A stretch of DNA of 64,000 nucleotides from Strongylocentrotus purpuratus (lineage: Eukaryota; Echinodermata; Echinoidea; Camarodonta; Strongylocentrotidae), in NCBI RefSeq assembly GCF_000002235.5, contig NW_022145609.1, positions 31,039,301 to 31,103,300 on the forward strand, in the 5' to 3' direction. A program made the position numbers and the translations under genes. The notes beneath the pieces are model-generated. The model was not told the origin of the DNA, ran no database searches, and saw only the letters and a list, made by a program, of their open reading frames with translations. Positions 23,701 to 30,621 of this stretch are shown piece after piece; position 1 is the stretch's first letter, and the number at the start of each line of letters is the position of its first letter.

Positions 23701-25260
23701 GAAAATATTAATAATAATAAATCCAATTCAATTTGAGTGTAAACCCCTTTTATATATATATATATATATATTATTTTTTTTTTTTTTTTTACTGAAAACC
23801 GTGATGTTCAGTCACTGATGTAGTACAGTTCTGAATGAGGTATTATCAGACAGTTTACAAGTTACCCATTACAATGAAACAATTTAGGATCACAGGTGAA
23901 AACTTTTTAATGAGAATTGATCAAGATAAATCATCCTTTTTGACATGCACTGTACAGGTATGTTTTCCAAGTTGAACAATAAGGCTAGTTCAGAATTGAC
24001 ATGGTTCTTTGCGGGTAAAGGAATGGAAACTGCGCGCAACAAAGGTCCTACGCGTGTTCACTGAACTGTGTGTTATAAGATAGAAAATGTGACGTGTATT
24101 AAACTTTACGTTATCATTGTTACTTAAAAAACGTGGTTTACCGCTGCATATCCGAACTCTAACTAGCTGTGATCTGAACAAGGCTTTTAGAGTAAAGGAT
24201 AGGAATTGTATGTGTGATTTTGTCCGGATTTTGTCCTTTAAGGGAATTTACTTCTGGTCTTGTTTCAGATCGACCTATGGAAGTTTCAGATTCACCTATA
24301 GCATTATACGCGGGGCTTGGCGGTGGAGCAGTGTTCTTCGTGCTGCTTGTGTTTGCATGTGTCTACTGGTATTTATTGGACCTTTTTTCTGTGTTAAACA
24401 GACATTGCATGATTCATATAATGGAGATTATCAAGACAAATCATTATGCAAGATTTACGCTGTCGTCCCAAAGTTATATTATTTTTTTCCAAACAAATTT
24501 CATTTACTTTTCGATTAATTTTTTTCTTGTGAAGATCAGATTTTATCAGCGGTTCTATTTTGTTCTCCAAAGCTGCATAATACATGCAAGGAAATTTTGG
24601 GAAGTGTATTTAATGGCATAAAGAATTGTTGGTTTATACTTAAAGGTACTATGTTCCATTTGCAGGTCAAAAAAATGAAAAGGTTAAATTCCAATGACAT
24701 TTGAAAAGCAACCCTTATTTAGAACTTCCCTCAAAACTAAAGGGTTCGAACATGGCTTTTTGTGAGAATATAATGACTTTTAGTTGTTGAAACGACATTA
24801 TGATTACAATCACCTAAGTAATAGTCTTATTTTCAAAAATCTTTACCAAATGGTCGCACGTTTTGTGCTGCACAAAGATTCAATCAGTTTAATGTTGGCC
24901 ATTACAAGTAGTGGGTTATTGATGTAGACTCATCGGTGTAAGAGGACCAATCAAAGACTCATTGATTTTTTTTCTACGAACAGGAGGAAACGCAAACCAC
25001 AAAGGTCTTCTGTCGCCACCCCCGTTGAGCCTGCCGCCCCACCTCCGATTGTTGTTTACACTGCAGGAGCCCAGCCTGGCGTAGTCACAATCCCTCATGG
25101 CACCAGTTCTGTTAACCAGACAGTTGCCATGTTGGGCAATGGTGATAAGAAGCAGCCCGAGCATGAATGCGCTTCTACCTTGAACATGACGAATGGACCT
25201 TCTGGTGCAGCAGCATATCCAGGGCAGCAACCCGGAGCGGAAGAATCGGAAGAAAGTTAA
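2536..25260 (+). CDS. YWTD propeller / EGF / sushi single-pass membrane receptor, 3' portion (14 exons)
   Basis: The gene model joins 2536-2784, 3918-4080, 7086-7216, 10585-10842, 11621-11731, 12849-13034, 16450-16689, 17110-17272, 18049-18179, 20488-20742, 21377-21487, 22589-22774, 24269-24368 and 24984-25260. Every junction is AG/GT and all phases agree, including sushi A into propeller B (phase 1 to phase 1), so the two cassettes can be read as one protein of at least 852 residues. Each cassette has about six YWTD-type blades, then a six-cysteine EGF module, the pairing known from the LDLR/LRP family, plus one sushi domain. A hydrophobic helix and a roughly 90-residue tail follow. Expected role: an extracellular ligand-binding receptor (inference). 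No start codon or signal peptide is in the window, so upstream exons and perhaps more cassettes lie to the left. I see no NPxY endocytosis motif in the tail and no AATAAA close after the stop. Two separate genes are possible, but only the second cassette is followed by a membrane exon here. Confidence 0.85.
2907..3546. mobile_element. Foldback element with long inverted ends, cassette A only
   Basis: The arms run inward from AGTCAAAAA..TTTACACCTAG for nearly 200 bp: agtgcaaaaatcgacctgcg at the left pairs with cgcaagtcgatttttgcact at the right. The centre holds a CA/CG microsatellite. The matching intron of cassette B has no such sequence, so it inserted after duplication. The arms resemble Tc1/mariner-type MITEs (inference). 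Confidence 0.7.
3203..3242. repeat. (CA)n(CG)n Z-DNA-prone tract
   Basis: It runs cacacacac into cgcgcgcgcg and back to cacaca at the centre of the foldback element. Similar alternating purine-pyrimidine tracts are at 5705-5795 and 17729-17855. Confidence 0.8.
3918..4080 (+). CDS. Cassette A exon 2: YWTD blade 3
   Basis: 163 bp, phase 1 in and phase 2 out. It reads [17 protein letters not shown] and then [20 protein letters not shown], a YWTD blade with FWTD in place of YWTD. The acceptor is tttag and the donor gtaagt. Confidence 0.85.
4490..4640. repeat. (CA)n and (TA)n microsatellites in a cassette A intron
   Basis: ACAC repeats at about 4500-4560 and TATA/TATG repeats at 4578-4632. With the CT tracts at 4403-4424 and 6000-6070 they fill much of the 3-kb intron between exons 2 and 3. 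Confidence 0.75.
5099..5557 (+). mobile_element. MITE family 3, copy 1
   Basis: A 170-bp palindromic head (aatgaatggttatgagttca against its complement near 5255-5270, centre gaggcgtcagccg) is followed by a 280-bp tail ending gacaaggatccacgta. The same head-plus-tail unit recurs at 8228-8717. It is non-coding. Confidence 0.62.
6352..6510. mobile_element. MITE family 2, copy 2 (best preserved)
   Basis: The 159-bp element runs from GGGCCCCGTCTTACAAAGAG to its inverted copy CTCTTTGTAAGACGGGGCCC. The interior repeats gattgatatcaatcg palindromes. It lies in the intron between cassette A exons 2 and 3 and is absent from cassette B. Confidence 0.75.
7086..7216 (+). CDS. Cassette A exon 3: YWTD blade 4
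   Basis: 131 bp, phase 2 in and phase 1 out. It reads [20 protein letters not shown] and then [20 protein letters not shown]. This exon carries the most canonical YWTD motif of the cassette. The donor is gtacaa, and the same donor is used in cassette B. Confidence 0.85.
8228..8717 (+). mobile_element. MITE family 3, copy 2
   Basis: It is collinear with 5099-5557, with the same gaggcgtcagcc centre and the same gacaaggatccacgta end. It lies in the intron between cassette A exons 3 and 4, and no counterpart is in cassette B. Confidence 0.62.
9008..9720. mobile_element. hAT-like non-autonomous element, cassette A only
   Basis: Perfect terminal inverted repeats CAGGGAGGTGATAGAGAAGG (pairing continues a few bases) bound 713 bp. 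The flanks CCTTAAG and CCTTGGG look like a 7-bp target duplication with two changes. The matching point in cassette B (about 19835, accttgagtttg) is the empty site. The CAGGG ends suggest hAT, though an 8-bp duplication would be expected. No transposase frame is visible. Confidence 0.72.
10001..10445 (+). repeat. Degenerate tandem repeat around aaaaggggcacttatcaga
   Basis: About ten imperfect copies of a 30-45 bp unit centred on ggggcacttatcaga. The same unit occurs at 19925-20370 in cassette B and, on the other strand, at about 15340-15560 and 25960-26090. Confidence 0.65.
10585..10842 (+). CDS. Cassette A exon 4: YWTD blades 5-6
   Basis: 258 bp, phase 1 at both ends, acceptor tgcag and donor gtaaga. 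It encodes [20 protein letters not shown] and then [19 protein letters not shown], the last two propeller blades, ending just before the EGF exon as in LDLR-family genes. It is one codon longer than its cassette B partner (ADIGVEE versus SDVVEE). Confidence 0.87.
11621..11731 (+). CDS. Cassette A exon 5: EGF-like module
   Basis: 111 bp, phase 1 at both ends. It encodes [17 protein letters not shown] and [16 protein letters not shown]. Six cysteines have EGF spacing, with GW.G..C at the end. In LDLR-family proteins this module packs against the propeller and closes it. Confidence 0.87.
12090..12735 (+). mobile_element. Repeat family 4 split by a TTAA insertion
   Basis: It starts gaggtgtcatatgaaagggc and ends ttctgggacgcactgta. 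The same sequence, undivided, is at 15665-15935, and a short minus-strand piece with the cgagaattatcgatg section is at about 43085-43185. This copy is interrupted by the element at 12306-12679. Confidence 0.65.
12306..12679 (+). mobile_element. TTAA-flanked MITE nested in repeat family 4
   Basis: The inverted ends AGATAAACTTGAGT and ACTCAACTTTATCT are flanked by TTAA on both sides (12302-12305, 12680-12683). Cassette B shows the uninterrupted site gtgattaagttatg near 15880. A TTAA duplication is the piggyBac-superfamily signature (established). Partial relatives lie at about 53965-54163 (minus), 59905-60070 and 63140-63338. Confidence 0.75.
12849..13034 (+). CDS. Cassette A exon 6: sushi (CCP) module
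   Basis: 186 bp, phase 1 at both ends. It encodes [17 protein letters not shown], then [19 protein letters not shown], then [12 protein letters not shown]. Four cysteines and the conserved W of a short sushi domain are present. Its phase-1 donor is compatible with the first exon of cassette B. Confidence 0.82.
13213..13729 (+). mobile_element. MITE family 1, near-complete copy at the cassette A/B junction
   Basis: The left end TGTCCCATTTGCAG (13221) and the right end CTGCAAATGGGACATAGTAC form inverted termini. The interior matches 31028-31556. The first few bases of the left end are altered. No transposase frame is present. Confidence 0.7.
15340..15560 (-). repeat. Degenerate ggggcacttatcaga-type repeat, minus-strand copy
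   Basis: It starts with a G-run and cactgtgccccc, then shows imperfect repeats such as acccctttt, gaacgtcctttt and ttacccttttcacat, the reverse-strand version of the unit at 10001-10445. Confidence 0.5.
15665..15935 (+). mobile_element. Repeat family 4, uninterrupted copy
   Basis: It is collinear with 12090-12735 from gaggtgtcatatgaaagggc to ttctgggacgcactgta but lacks the nested insertion. It sits upstream of cassette B exon 1, followed by TA and CT microsatellites. Confidence 0.65.
16450..16689 (+). CDS. Cassette B exon 1: YWTD blades 1-2
   Basis: 240 bp, phase 1 at both ends. It is nearly identical to 2536-2784: [52 protein letters not shown]. The three-codon shortening keeps frame. Confidence 0.88.
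17110..17272 (+). CDS. Cassette B exon 2: YWTD blade 3
   Basis: 163 bp, phase 1 in and phase 2 out, the same length as in cassette A. It reads [17 protein letters not shown] and then [19 protein letters not shown]. Confidence 0.85.
17729..17860. repeat. (GT)n with GC alternation, cassette B intron
   Basis: About 130 bp of gt/gc/gcgcgc alternation just upstream of cassette B exon 3. A comparable GT tract lies at 5705-5795 in cassette A, so the microsatellite predates the duplication. Confidence 0.8.
18049..18179 (+). CDS. Cassette B exon 3: YWTD blade 4
   Basis: 131 bp, phase 2 in and phase 1 out. It reads [20 protein letters not shown] and then [20 protein letters not shown]. The intron before it is only 776 bp, against 3.0 kb in cassette A, mainly because inserted repeats are missing. 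Confidence 0.85.
18950..19262. mobile_element. C-rich palindromic insertion, cassette B only
   Basis: The left half has acaattaccccctgtac and gacattgccccctgaaaatt; the right half has the inverted forms aattttcgggcaggggg and gattgtccagggggtaa. The intron in cassette A (around 8155) continues straight across this point. It is a non-coding foldback MITE, and its target duplication is unclear. Confidence 0.6.
19925..20370 (+). repeat. Degenerate ggggcacttatcaga-type repeat, cassette B copy
   Basis: It is the counterpart of 10001-10445, with units such as aaacggacacctatcaaag and aaaagcggcatctatcagat, ending in gggcactgttcatccctgtg and a C-run. Confidence 0.6.
20488..20742 (+). CDS. Cassette B exon 4: YWTD blades 5-6
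   Basis: 255 bp, phase 1 at both ends. [20 protein letters not shown] is identical to cassette A; later residues differ ([15 protein letters not shown]), with a one-codon deletion that keeps frame. Confidence 0.87.
21377..21487 (+). CDS. Cassette B exon 5: EGF-like module
   Basis: 111 bp, phase 1 at both ends. It reads [17 protein letters not shown] and [16 protein letters not shown]. All six cysteines are kept. It is followed within 210 bp by an 11-bp minisatellite that is absent from cassette A. Confidence 0.86.
21691..22150 (+). repeat. 11-bp minisatellite with 44-bp higher-order repeat
   Basis: About 42 copies of an 11-bp unit, consensus GAGAGACARYC. Between about 21968 and 22100 four variants (ending AATC, AACA or AGCC, CACC, AGCT) recur in order as a 44-bp block. 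Several frames on both strands are open across it, giving serine/leucine-rich minus-strand peptides, but that follows from a short stop-free unit. It lies in the intron between the EGF and sushi exons of cassette B and is absent from cassette A. Confidence 0.85.
22589..22774 (+). CDS. Cassette B exon 6: sushi (CCP) module
   Basis: 186 bp, phase 1 at both ends. It reads [17 protein letters not shown], then [18 protein letters not shown], then [12 protein letters not shown]. It splices in phase to the transmembrane exon, giving QSS-DRPMEV across the junction. Confidence 0.82.
23358..23915 (+). repeat. Third partial copy of the cassette 5' flank
   Basis: It aligns with 200-760 and 13750-14250, with shared stretches such as gatagcttaaataggcgt, cagatgtggcaacta and gtgtcgtgaaaacgtattgt. 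It lies after sushi B and before the transmembrane exon and is more diverged than the other two copies. Confidence 0.75.
24269..24368 (+). CDS. Transmembrane exon of the propeller/EGF/sushi receptor
   Basis: 100 bp, phase 1 in and phase 2 out. It reads [20 protein letters not shown] and then [14 protein letters not shown], a single membrane-spanning helix with a small-residue GLGGG start. The arginine/lysine-rich start of the next exon is the expected stop-transfer signal. The open frame reads on past the donor, but the gtattt donor joins in frame to RKRKPQRSS, which supports the splice. Confidence 0.78.
24643..24932 (+). mobile_element. MITE family 1, left-half copy in the last intron
   Basis: It starts AAGGTACTATGTTCCATTTG and matches the first half of 31028-31556 up to gatgtagac, then stops about 50 bp before the cytoplasmic-tail exon. 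Confidence 0.65.
24984..25260 (+). CDS. Cytoplasmic tail exon with stop codon
   Basis: 277 bp, phase 2 in, TAA at 25258-25260. It begins [20 protein letters not shown], continues with [17 protein letters not shown], and ends [13 protein letters not shown]. The tail is proline- and alanine-rich with an acidic end. There is no NPxY and no obvious kinase or death domain. The PxxP-rich stretch might bind SH3-type partners (inference). Coding bias is clear here, against AT-rich surroundings. Confidence 0.8.
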
Positions 25261-26652
25261 ATACTTTGTGTCTTATAAAGAATGTGAAAAATTACCTATA
25301 AAAGACTAACTGTTTCTTAAAAATTGTATTCAAAATGTATTATCGATAAGATGCCGAACACATTAATATATATAGTGGATATCAATTTTTAAAATTCAAA
25401 TGAATTTTCTAATTTTAATCAGAATGTATCAATCGAAATTATACCAAGTGACCTTTGTCATGTTTCTAAATGGTTACATACATACATGTGCATAAACCGT
25501 AGTATGTCCATAAGGTTTAGACCATTCTTTTGTTATTTGTATTATCATCATCAGAATTCGACTTTATTGTCCTACAATTAAGGACCTTACAATCTCATTG
25601 TAATTCATAATTAGAAGTGAAGAAATTGGCAGTAACATACTGGGATTATCAAGTGCAAATTATTTTTTGGATAAATGTCTTTTTGTTTCCAATTAGTATC
25701 ATAGTTTGCCTTTTTAAAGACATTTTAATGCCTAAATCAGCCTCCTTTTCGGAGAGGCGCCTGCAGTGACGTCATAAACAGTTGCGCAATACAGCTCCGA
25801 AACTAGGCTTTTTTCTGAGCATTCTGAGTCGTCATTTTTAAAGCTAGATTCCAGAATTATTGATGATTTCTAAGAAAAATCATTGTCATGTTCGGAATCC
25901 CCGTCAAAGATTATTCTACATGTCTTTTTTTCATTTTTTAGCCCGTTTTGGTTAGAGTGGCCCTTTAATTCAGAACTGAAAAGTACACCTTTTTACTTCC
26001 GATAAATTCCCCTTTTGCTTACTAGCGATATCCATTTCCCCATACGAATAAGTGTCCCCTTTTGCCTGTGATAAGTGCCCCCCCCCCCCAAAAAAAAAAA
26101 AAAAAAAAAAAAAAATGATTAAATTTCCTGAAACTTCTTTCTAGCAAATTTGAGGGGTATCGAACAAACAATTTTACGATACCATTAGATCTAGCTTGAA
26201 AATACCTGCCAGCCATAACATTGCTGGACAACAGGAGAAAACAACTATGATAAATCAAATGTTTTTCCTTAAGTGAGATAAAGACGGAGAAATCCCTCAC
26301 ATCACATACACCATATGCACTTGCACACGTTCATTCATGTTTACTCAACCTCTCACTCAAGCCATTATAGTCTTATTACCATTAACACATTGTTTTGGTT
26401 TTAAAGAAAAGGGGACGAAGGAAAACATCTGACAATAATGCGCAATGTGAATGTTAATCAAACATATTATCGTTGTTATTGTTGTATCTATTTATCTGTT
26501 TATAGTTATGATTATTATGATTATGTTATTATTTTATCATTGTTTATATAATTATTATTTTTCTTACTCCTCCTCCTCCTCCTACTACTACTACTACTAC
26601 TTGTACTACTACTTCTACGCTACTAATAGTACTATTATTATTATTATTATTA

Positions 26653-26686
<34 letters not shown>

Positions 26687-28329
26687 CATTATCACTATTT
26701 TGTGATTAGTTTATTGGTATTAATTGTATTCTCGTTGTTATTGTTGTTGCTGTCATTATGCTGCAGATATTTCAAAGCAACGGATAAATGTTACAAAGTT
26801 TGTAGACCGAATGGTTTGGAATAGGATCCTACCATGCAAACAAATTGAACTCAAATACAAAAGAAGCGGTGGCGGGTAATCTTTGAATTTTAAAGATTTT
26901 CTGTATTTCTGTACATACATCTTTCAAGAGCGATTGGCCGATGTCAATCTTTTTGTAGTGGCGTAGGTACATGAGGCATGCGCTTCCTCCTCCCCCCCCC
27001 CCCCCCCCCTCCCTCCCCTCCGATCGGTTGGTTAGGGGAGCAAAGGGAGGTGGGGAAGGAACTGCAGAAAAGCGAAGATAGTAACTGCAACCACACTAAA
27101 CATTGGCTTTTATATTTCATCCACCTAATAAGACCAGTGCTGCTCCTTCGCCGATGGACGTGCCCCGTCATGCCTGGACCGACGCTACACTACTCTTTAG
27201 TTGTTTCTTTTTTTTGTACGTTTACCACCGTCTTTTTCGTACTAATCAAGAAACATGAACAAGACTGGATGTATAACATTGCAGTGTTTTTATTCATGTG
27301 TGGTAAAATGGTTCGGTATTCACTTTCCCAGAAAGTTACTTTATTTTTTTATCATAAGTGCTTAACGAGTCAATGATTAATCTCAGTAGATTCTCTTCGT
27401 ACTTCACGTTAAGCTTCTTCTAGATTACTGAGATGCAAAGTTCCATATTTTATCATTTTACGTTTATTATATCGTACTTACTTTAAAAATTGAGGGTATT
27501 GAAGGGAGATTAGTAATGACAGCTACCGTAATGGTGTTTGTTATCTCACAATGTACTGTATATATTTCAATTGTTCCTTTTTATTTGTTGCATACAATCA
27601 TGCTTGTCTCTCATTTTATGGGATGTTTTGATATCATATATTGTACATTTCATATTAGATTAAATGATAGAAAATTGTTTCGGAGATTTGTCCCCTAACT
27701 TGTAATGTATTCGGTACAAAATTGAAGCTACCTTTGTTTCTTGCGTCGACCATTAAATGGTTATCTACGTCAAGGCAATTCTTTTTCGTAATGGACAGTA
27801 CTAGCGTATGAAAGTGCTTTGGTCATATTATTTCATACACCACCGTTTTTAACTCTAAGTTTGAAAAAATGTTGACTCGGCTTATGTGATTGAATCGCTA
27901 AAACTTCTTCTCCAAATTAAAAGAAAAGGTTGATTTTTATATATGTACAAAAACCACAGTAGGTTTGTGTTGAGAATCATTTTTTAAAATACTCAGTCTT
28001 GTTGAAAATTACTGAAAATCCTTGGAAACACGGACTGCACACAGATATGGATAATGTGCGACCGCTTACCCAATATTTGGTTAATTCTACTCAACGTTTT
28101 TAGAGTGTAGAGAAACATCAAGAAATAAAATATTTTGGGAAATTATATTTTTTCCCTTCACCATTCAAACCTTCTCCATAATTAAACTACCGTTTCTGGG
28201 TAAGATTTTTCGTGCATGTATTTCTTTGTTTATGTACTTACACATGTACGTCATACGTCTTTCGTTCTTATATTCCAATTTAGACATTTTAATAAATAAG
28301 ATTAATATCCCCGTAGAACCGTTCAATCC
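25261..28329. other. Intergenic region after the receptor gene
   Basis: It presumably starts with the receptor's 3' UTR, but I see no close AATAAA. It holds the minus-strand ggggcactt-type repeat (about 25960-26090), an A-run (26090-26115), TCC/TAC/TTA triplet microsatellites (26572-26700) and a C-run (26991-27010). Short frames here are low complexity or unsupported. Confidence 0.6.
26572..26700. repeat. (TCC)n, (TAC)n and (TTA)n triplet microsatellites
   Basis: Consecutive tracts of cctcct, actact and tattat. The open frame through them is a poly-Tyr/poly-Ile artefact. Confidence 0.85.
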
Positions 28330-28333
28330 TTAA

Positions 28334-29098
28334 CCCTAATAAGGCCGGGCTATTTGAAGTCTTACTACGGCCGGGGGGGGGGGGCATTATGGCCCCCCCC
28401 CTAAGATCTCGGCCGTAAAACGACCGATCTCCGCGAAAATTTGCACGCATGTCAAGTGAAGTGTATAGAACAATATGATAATTTCAATTTTTTGAAAAAA
28501 ATCACTAATTTGCATATTTATGGTAATTTATGCAAATAACGTCATAAAATCACATTTTTACCCATAAATCATATATTATTCATATTAAAGCATTCTTTTT
28601 CACCACATATATTCATTAGACCATTTGGAACAATAATACGACAAAAAAAAATTGAAAGAGCCAGCTTATTCCTTATGTTATCTCTTTTTTTGATAATTTT
28701 TTATGTATTTCATTGTTTTTTTTAACTTATGTATGTTATTTTTTTTTTTTTTCATTTCTTCCTACAAGTCAACTATTTTGACTCCCAAAACAACCACCTA
28801 AACTTTAAACAAGACCCAATAACCAATGTTTGATCTATTTTTAGGAAAAATGACATTTCCATATGTTTTGTAAACAAATCACAAAAATGAGCGATTTTCG
28901 GGCTGACATGCAAAGACAAAAGGTCACGTGACCTTGTAACTATAGGTCCGATTTTTTTTTTTTTTTTTTAAAGATGCGCAAGACTCTAAAGAAAAAAGTC
29001 AGCGAGCGGCGAGGCGCCATCCATATGCGTTCTCGAACAATCAGAAAAATCGTGGAGGGGGGGGGCCATAATGCCCCCCCCCCCAGGCCTTATTAGGG
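28334..29098. mobile_element. piggyBac-like non-autonomous element
   Basis: TTAA at 28330-28333 and 29099-29102 flank inverted ends CCCTAATAAGGCC and GGCCTTATTAGGG. TTAA plus a CCCT start is the piggyBac signature (established). Just inside each end is a long G-run, cattatgg (or its complement) and a C-run, so each terminus also folds on itself. The 765-bp AT-rich interior holds no transposase frame. Confidence 0.78.
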
Positions 29099-29102
29099 TT
29101 AA

Positions 29103-29311
29103 CATATAAGTAAAATTATACACTACTTCAACAAACATATTTCTGTTTAGATCATTTACTTTTTTTTGTATCTTTTTATCTTTCATACTTGATGTACGAT
29201 TACAAATAAAAGAATCTTCTACCAGCTTAACACAACCATCTAACGTGGTATTGTTTTCTTGTTTGGAAAGATAACATGTCCGTAAGGAATTATATATATT
29301 AAAGAGAGAAA

Positions 29312-29343
<32 letters not shown>

Positions 29344-30084
29344 TGTGTTAAAAGCCGATAACAAATTTACTTACCTTTTGGGATAAATTTTACTTTTTTG
29401 ACGGTGACTTTGCTAACGCCGTTTAGGATTGAAGAAAGATCAACCGACAAACTGCGGCCCATTACATCGACAATGTCGGTCTCATGGGCCTCCTTACATC
29501 TTTTCCAAGGTTTCACGAGACCGACATGTCTGTCTTGTCGGCCTTCTGAGTGCTTATTATCTGTCGTTTAGAGGACTGTGTGTCTACTGCAATAACCCGT
29601 AATTTGGAGACCGTGACAGGTTGGATAGGCTCAGACGCGTACGCAGGGGGGGGGGGGGGTTAACCCCCCCCCCCCTTGAGTTTTTTTATATGTGTATGTT
29701 TTGTGTATGCTTTTTGGAAACCCCCCCCCCCCCTTTTTTTGATTTTTTGATTTTGATTTTTGTATTTTGTATTTTTTTAATTTAAAAAAAAATAAAAAAA
29801 TCGAGACCCCAAAAAAGTGTCCTCTTTTGTTCCCGACTTTTATCGTTAAATTTCTGCGTCAAAAATCAATTCTGAAACTATTTATAACTTAAGGTACCAA
29901 ATGCAATTACCACTTTTGTCGATTCATTATCTGTTGCATGTATTTGTTCCTCATTCCATCTATTTCTATAAACGTAATATATTATTTCTTGTAATTATGT
30001 ATTTTCTTGAATATTATTGCAACGCCAGTGGAAATCAAATTTACATGTTATTTAATGCTAAATATATTAGTCATTGCGGATATA
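29103..30084. other. Intergenic sequence with microsatellite and G/C-run repeat
   Basis: It contains an (AG)n tract (29311-29342), a small hairpin (aatgtcggtctc at about 29473 against gagaccgacatg at about 29516) and a G-run/C-run repeat (29645-29735, acgcaggggg..ttaaccccc). No gene is recognised. Confidence 0.55.
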
Positions 30085-30151
30085 GTATCGAAAATAATAT
30101 CGCTAGTGATATTCGTTTGTCTCGCAATGTGGTCAATAAGGAATCTAAAAG

Positions 30152-30194
30152 ATCACGACGTTTCGTATGCTACTGCGATACTTCGTCAGGTGAT
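30152..30194 (-). ncRNA. Hammerhead-ribozyme-like motif, left arm
   Basis: Exact inverted counterpart of 30579-30621, so the same motif is read from the minus strand. Having one copy per strand means transcripts in either direction would contain a sense copy and an antisense copy. Confidence 0.48.
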
Positions 30195-30578
30195 AAAAAC
30201 TATTGTAAGCAAGGGTCTTTTATACTTTACGGGAGGACCGGCGGAGCGGTCTATAATTCGATCGATAATTGGAACAATAACGTCCAATGCCTATTGGTCG
30301 ACGCACTCGCCGTCCTGCCAGCCAACAAAGGTCGATTCCATTCAGCAGACGGCCCGAGCCAGCGGCCCGTTGATTGGTTGAGTACCGTATGCGTCGGCCA
30401 ATAGGCCTGGTGCATCAGCCGAACCAGCGGCCGAACCAGCGACCTTGGTGATTGGTCGATCACCGTGTGCGTCGACCAATAGGCATTGGGCGTTATTGTT
30501 CCAATTATCGATCGAATTATAGACCGCTCCGCCGGTCCTCCCGTAAAGTATAAAAGACCCTTGCTTACAATAGTTTTT

Positions 30579-30621
30579 ATCACCTGACGAAGTATCGCAG
30601 TAGCATACGAAACGTCGTGAT
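30579..30621 (+). ncRNA. Hammerhead-ribozyme-like motif, right arm
   Basis: In order: ATCAC (stem I), core CTGACGA, GTAT-loop-ATAC (stem II), core GAAA, then CGTC and GTGAT (stem I partner). Stem III would be the self-complementary ACGT, which suits pairing between two molecules, as described for Penelope-like and retrozyme hammerheads. Predicted cleavage is after GTC at 30616. One extra A lies between CTGACGA and stem II, so activity is uncertain. Confidence 0.5.

Larger units (their letters stand above)
181..23915 (+). repeat. Tandem duplication of the receptor cassette (unit about 10-13.5 kb)
   Basis: The sequence from 181 onward aligns with that from 13730 onward through flanks, exons and introns. 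Examples are the flank around 200-700, the CT-rich tract before exon 1 (2060 versus 15970) and the ATC-rich tract (2330 versus 16270). A third copy of only the 5' flank lies at 23358-23915. Copy A is longer because it gained several transposon insertions. The layout fits unequal crossing-over. Confidence 0.85.

Noticed and set aside
24117-24621. 133- and 135-codon plus-strand frames covering the membrane segment
   Set aside because: Only 24269-24368 is supported as an exon; the rest is intron read-through past the gtattt donor.
26451-26705. Poly-Tyr/poly-Ile frame
   Set aside because: Triplet microsatellites TAC and ATT.
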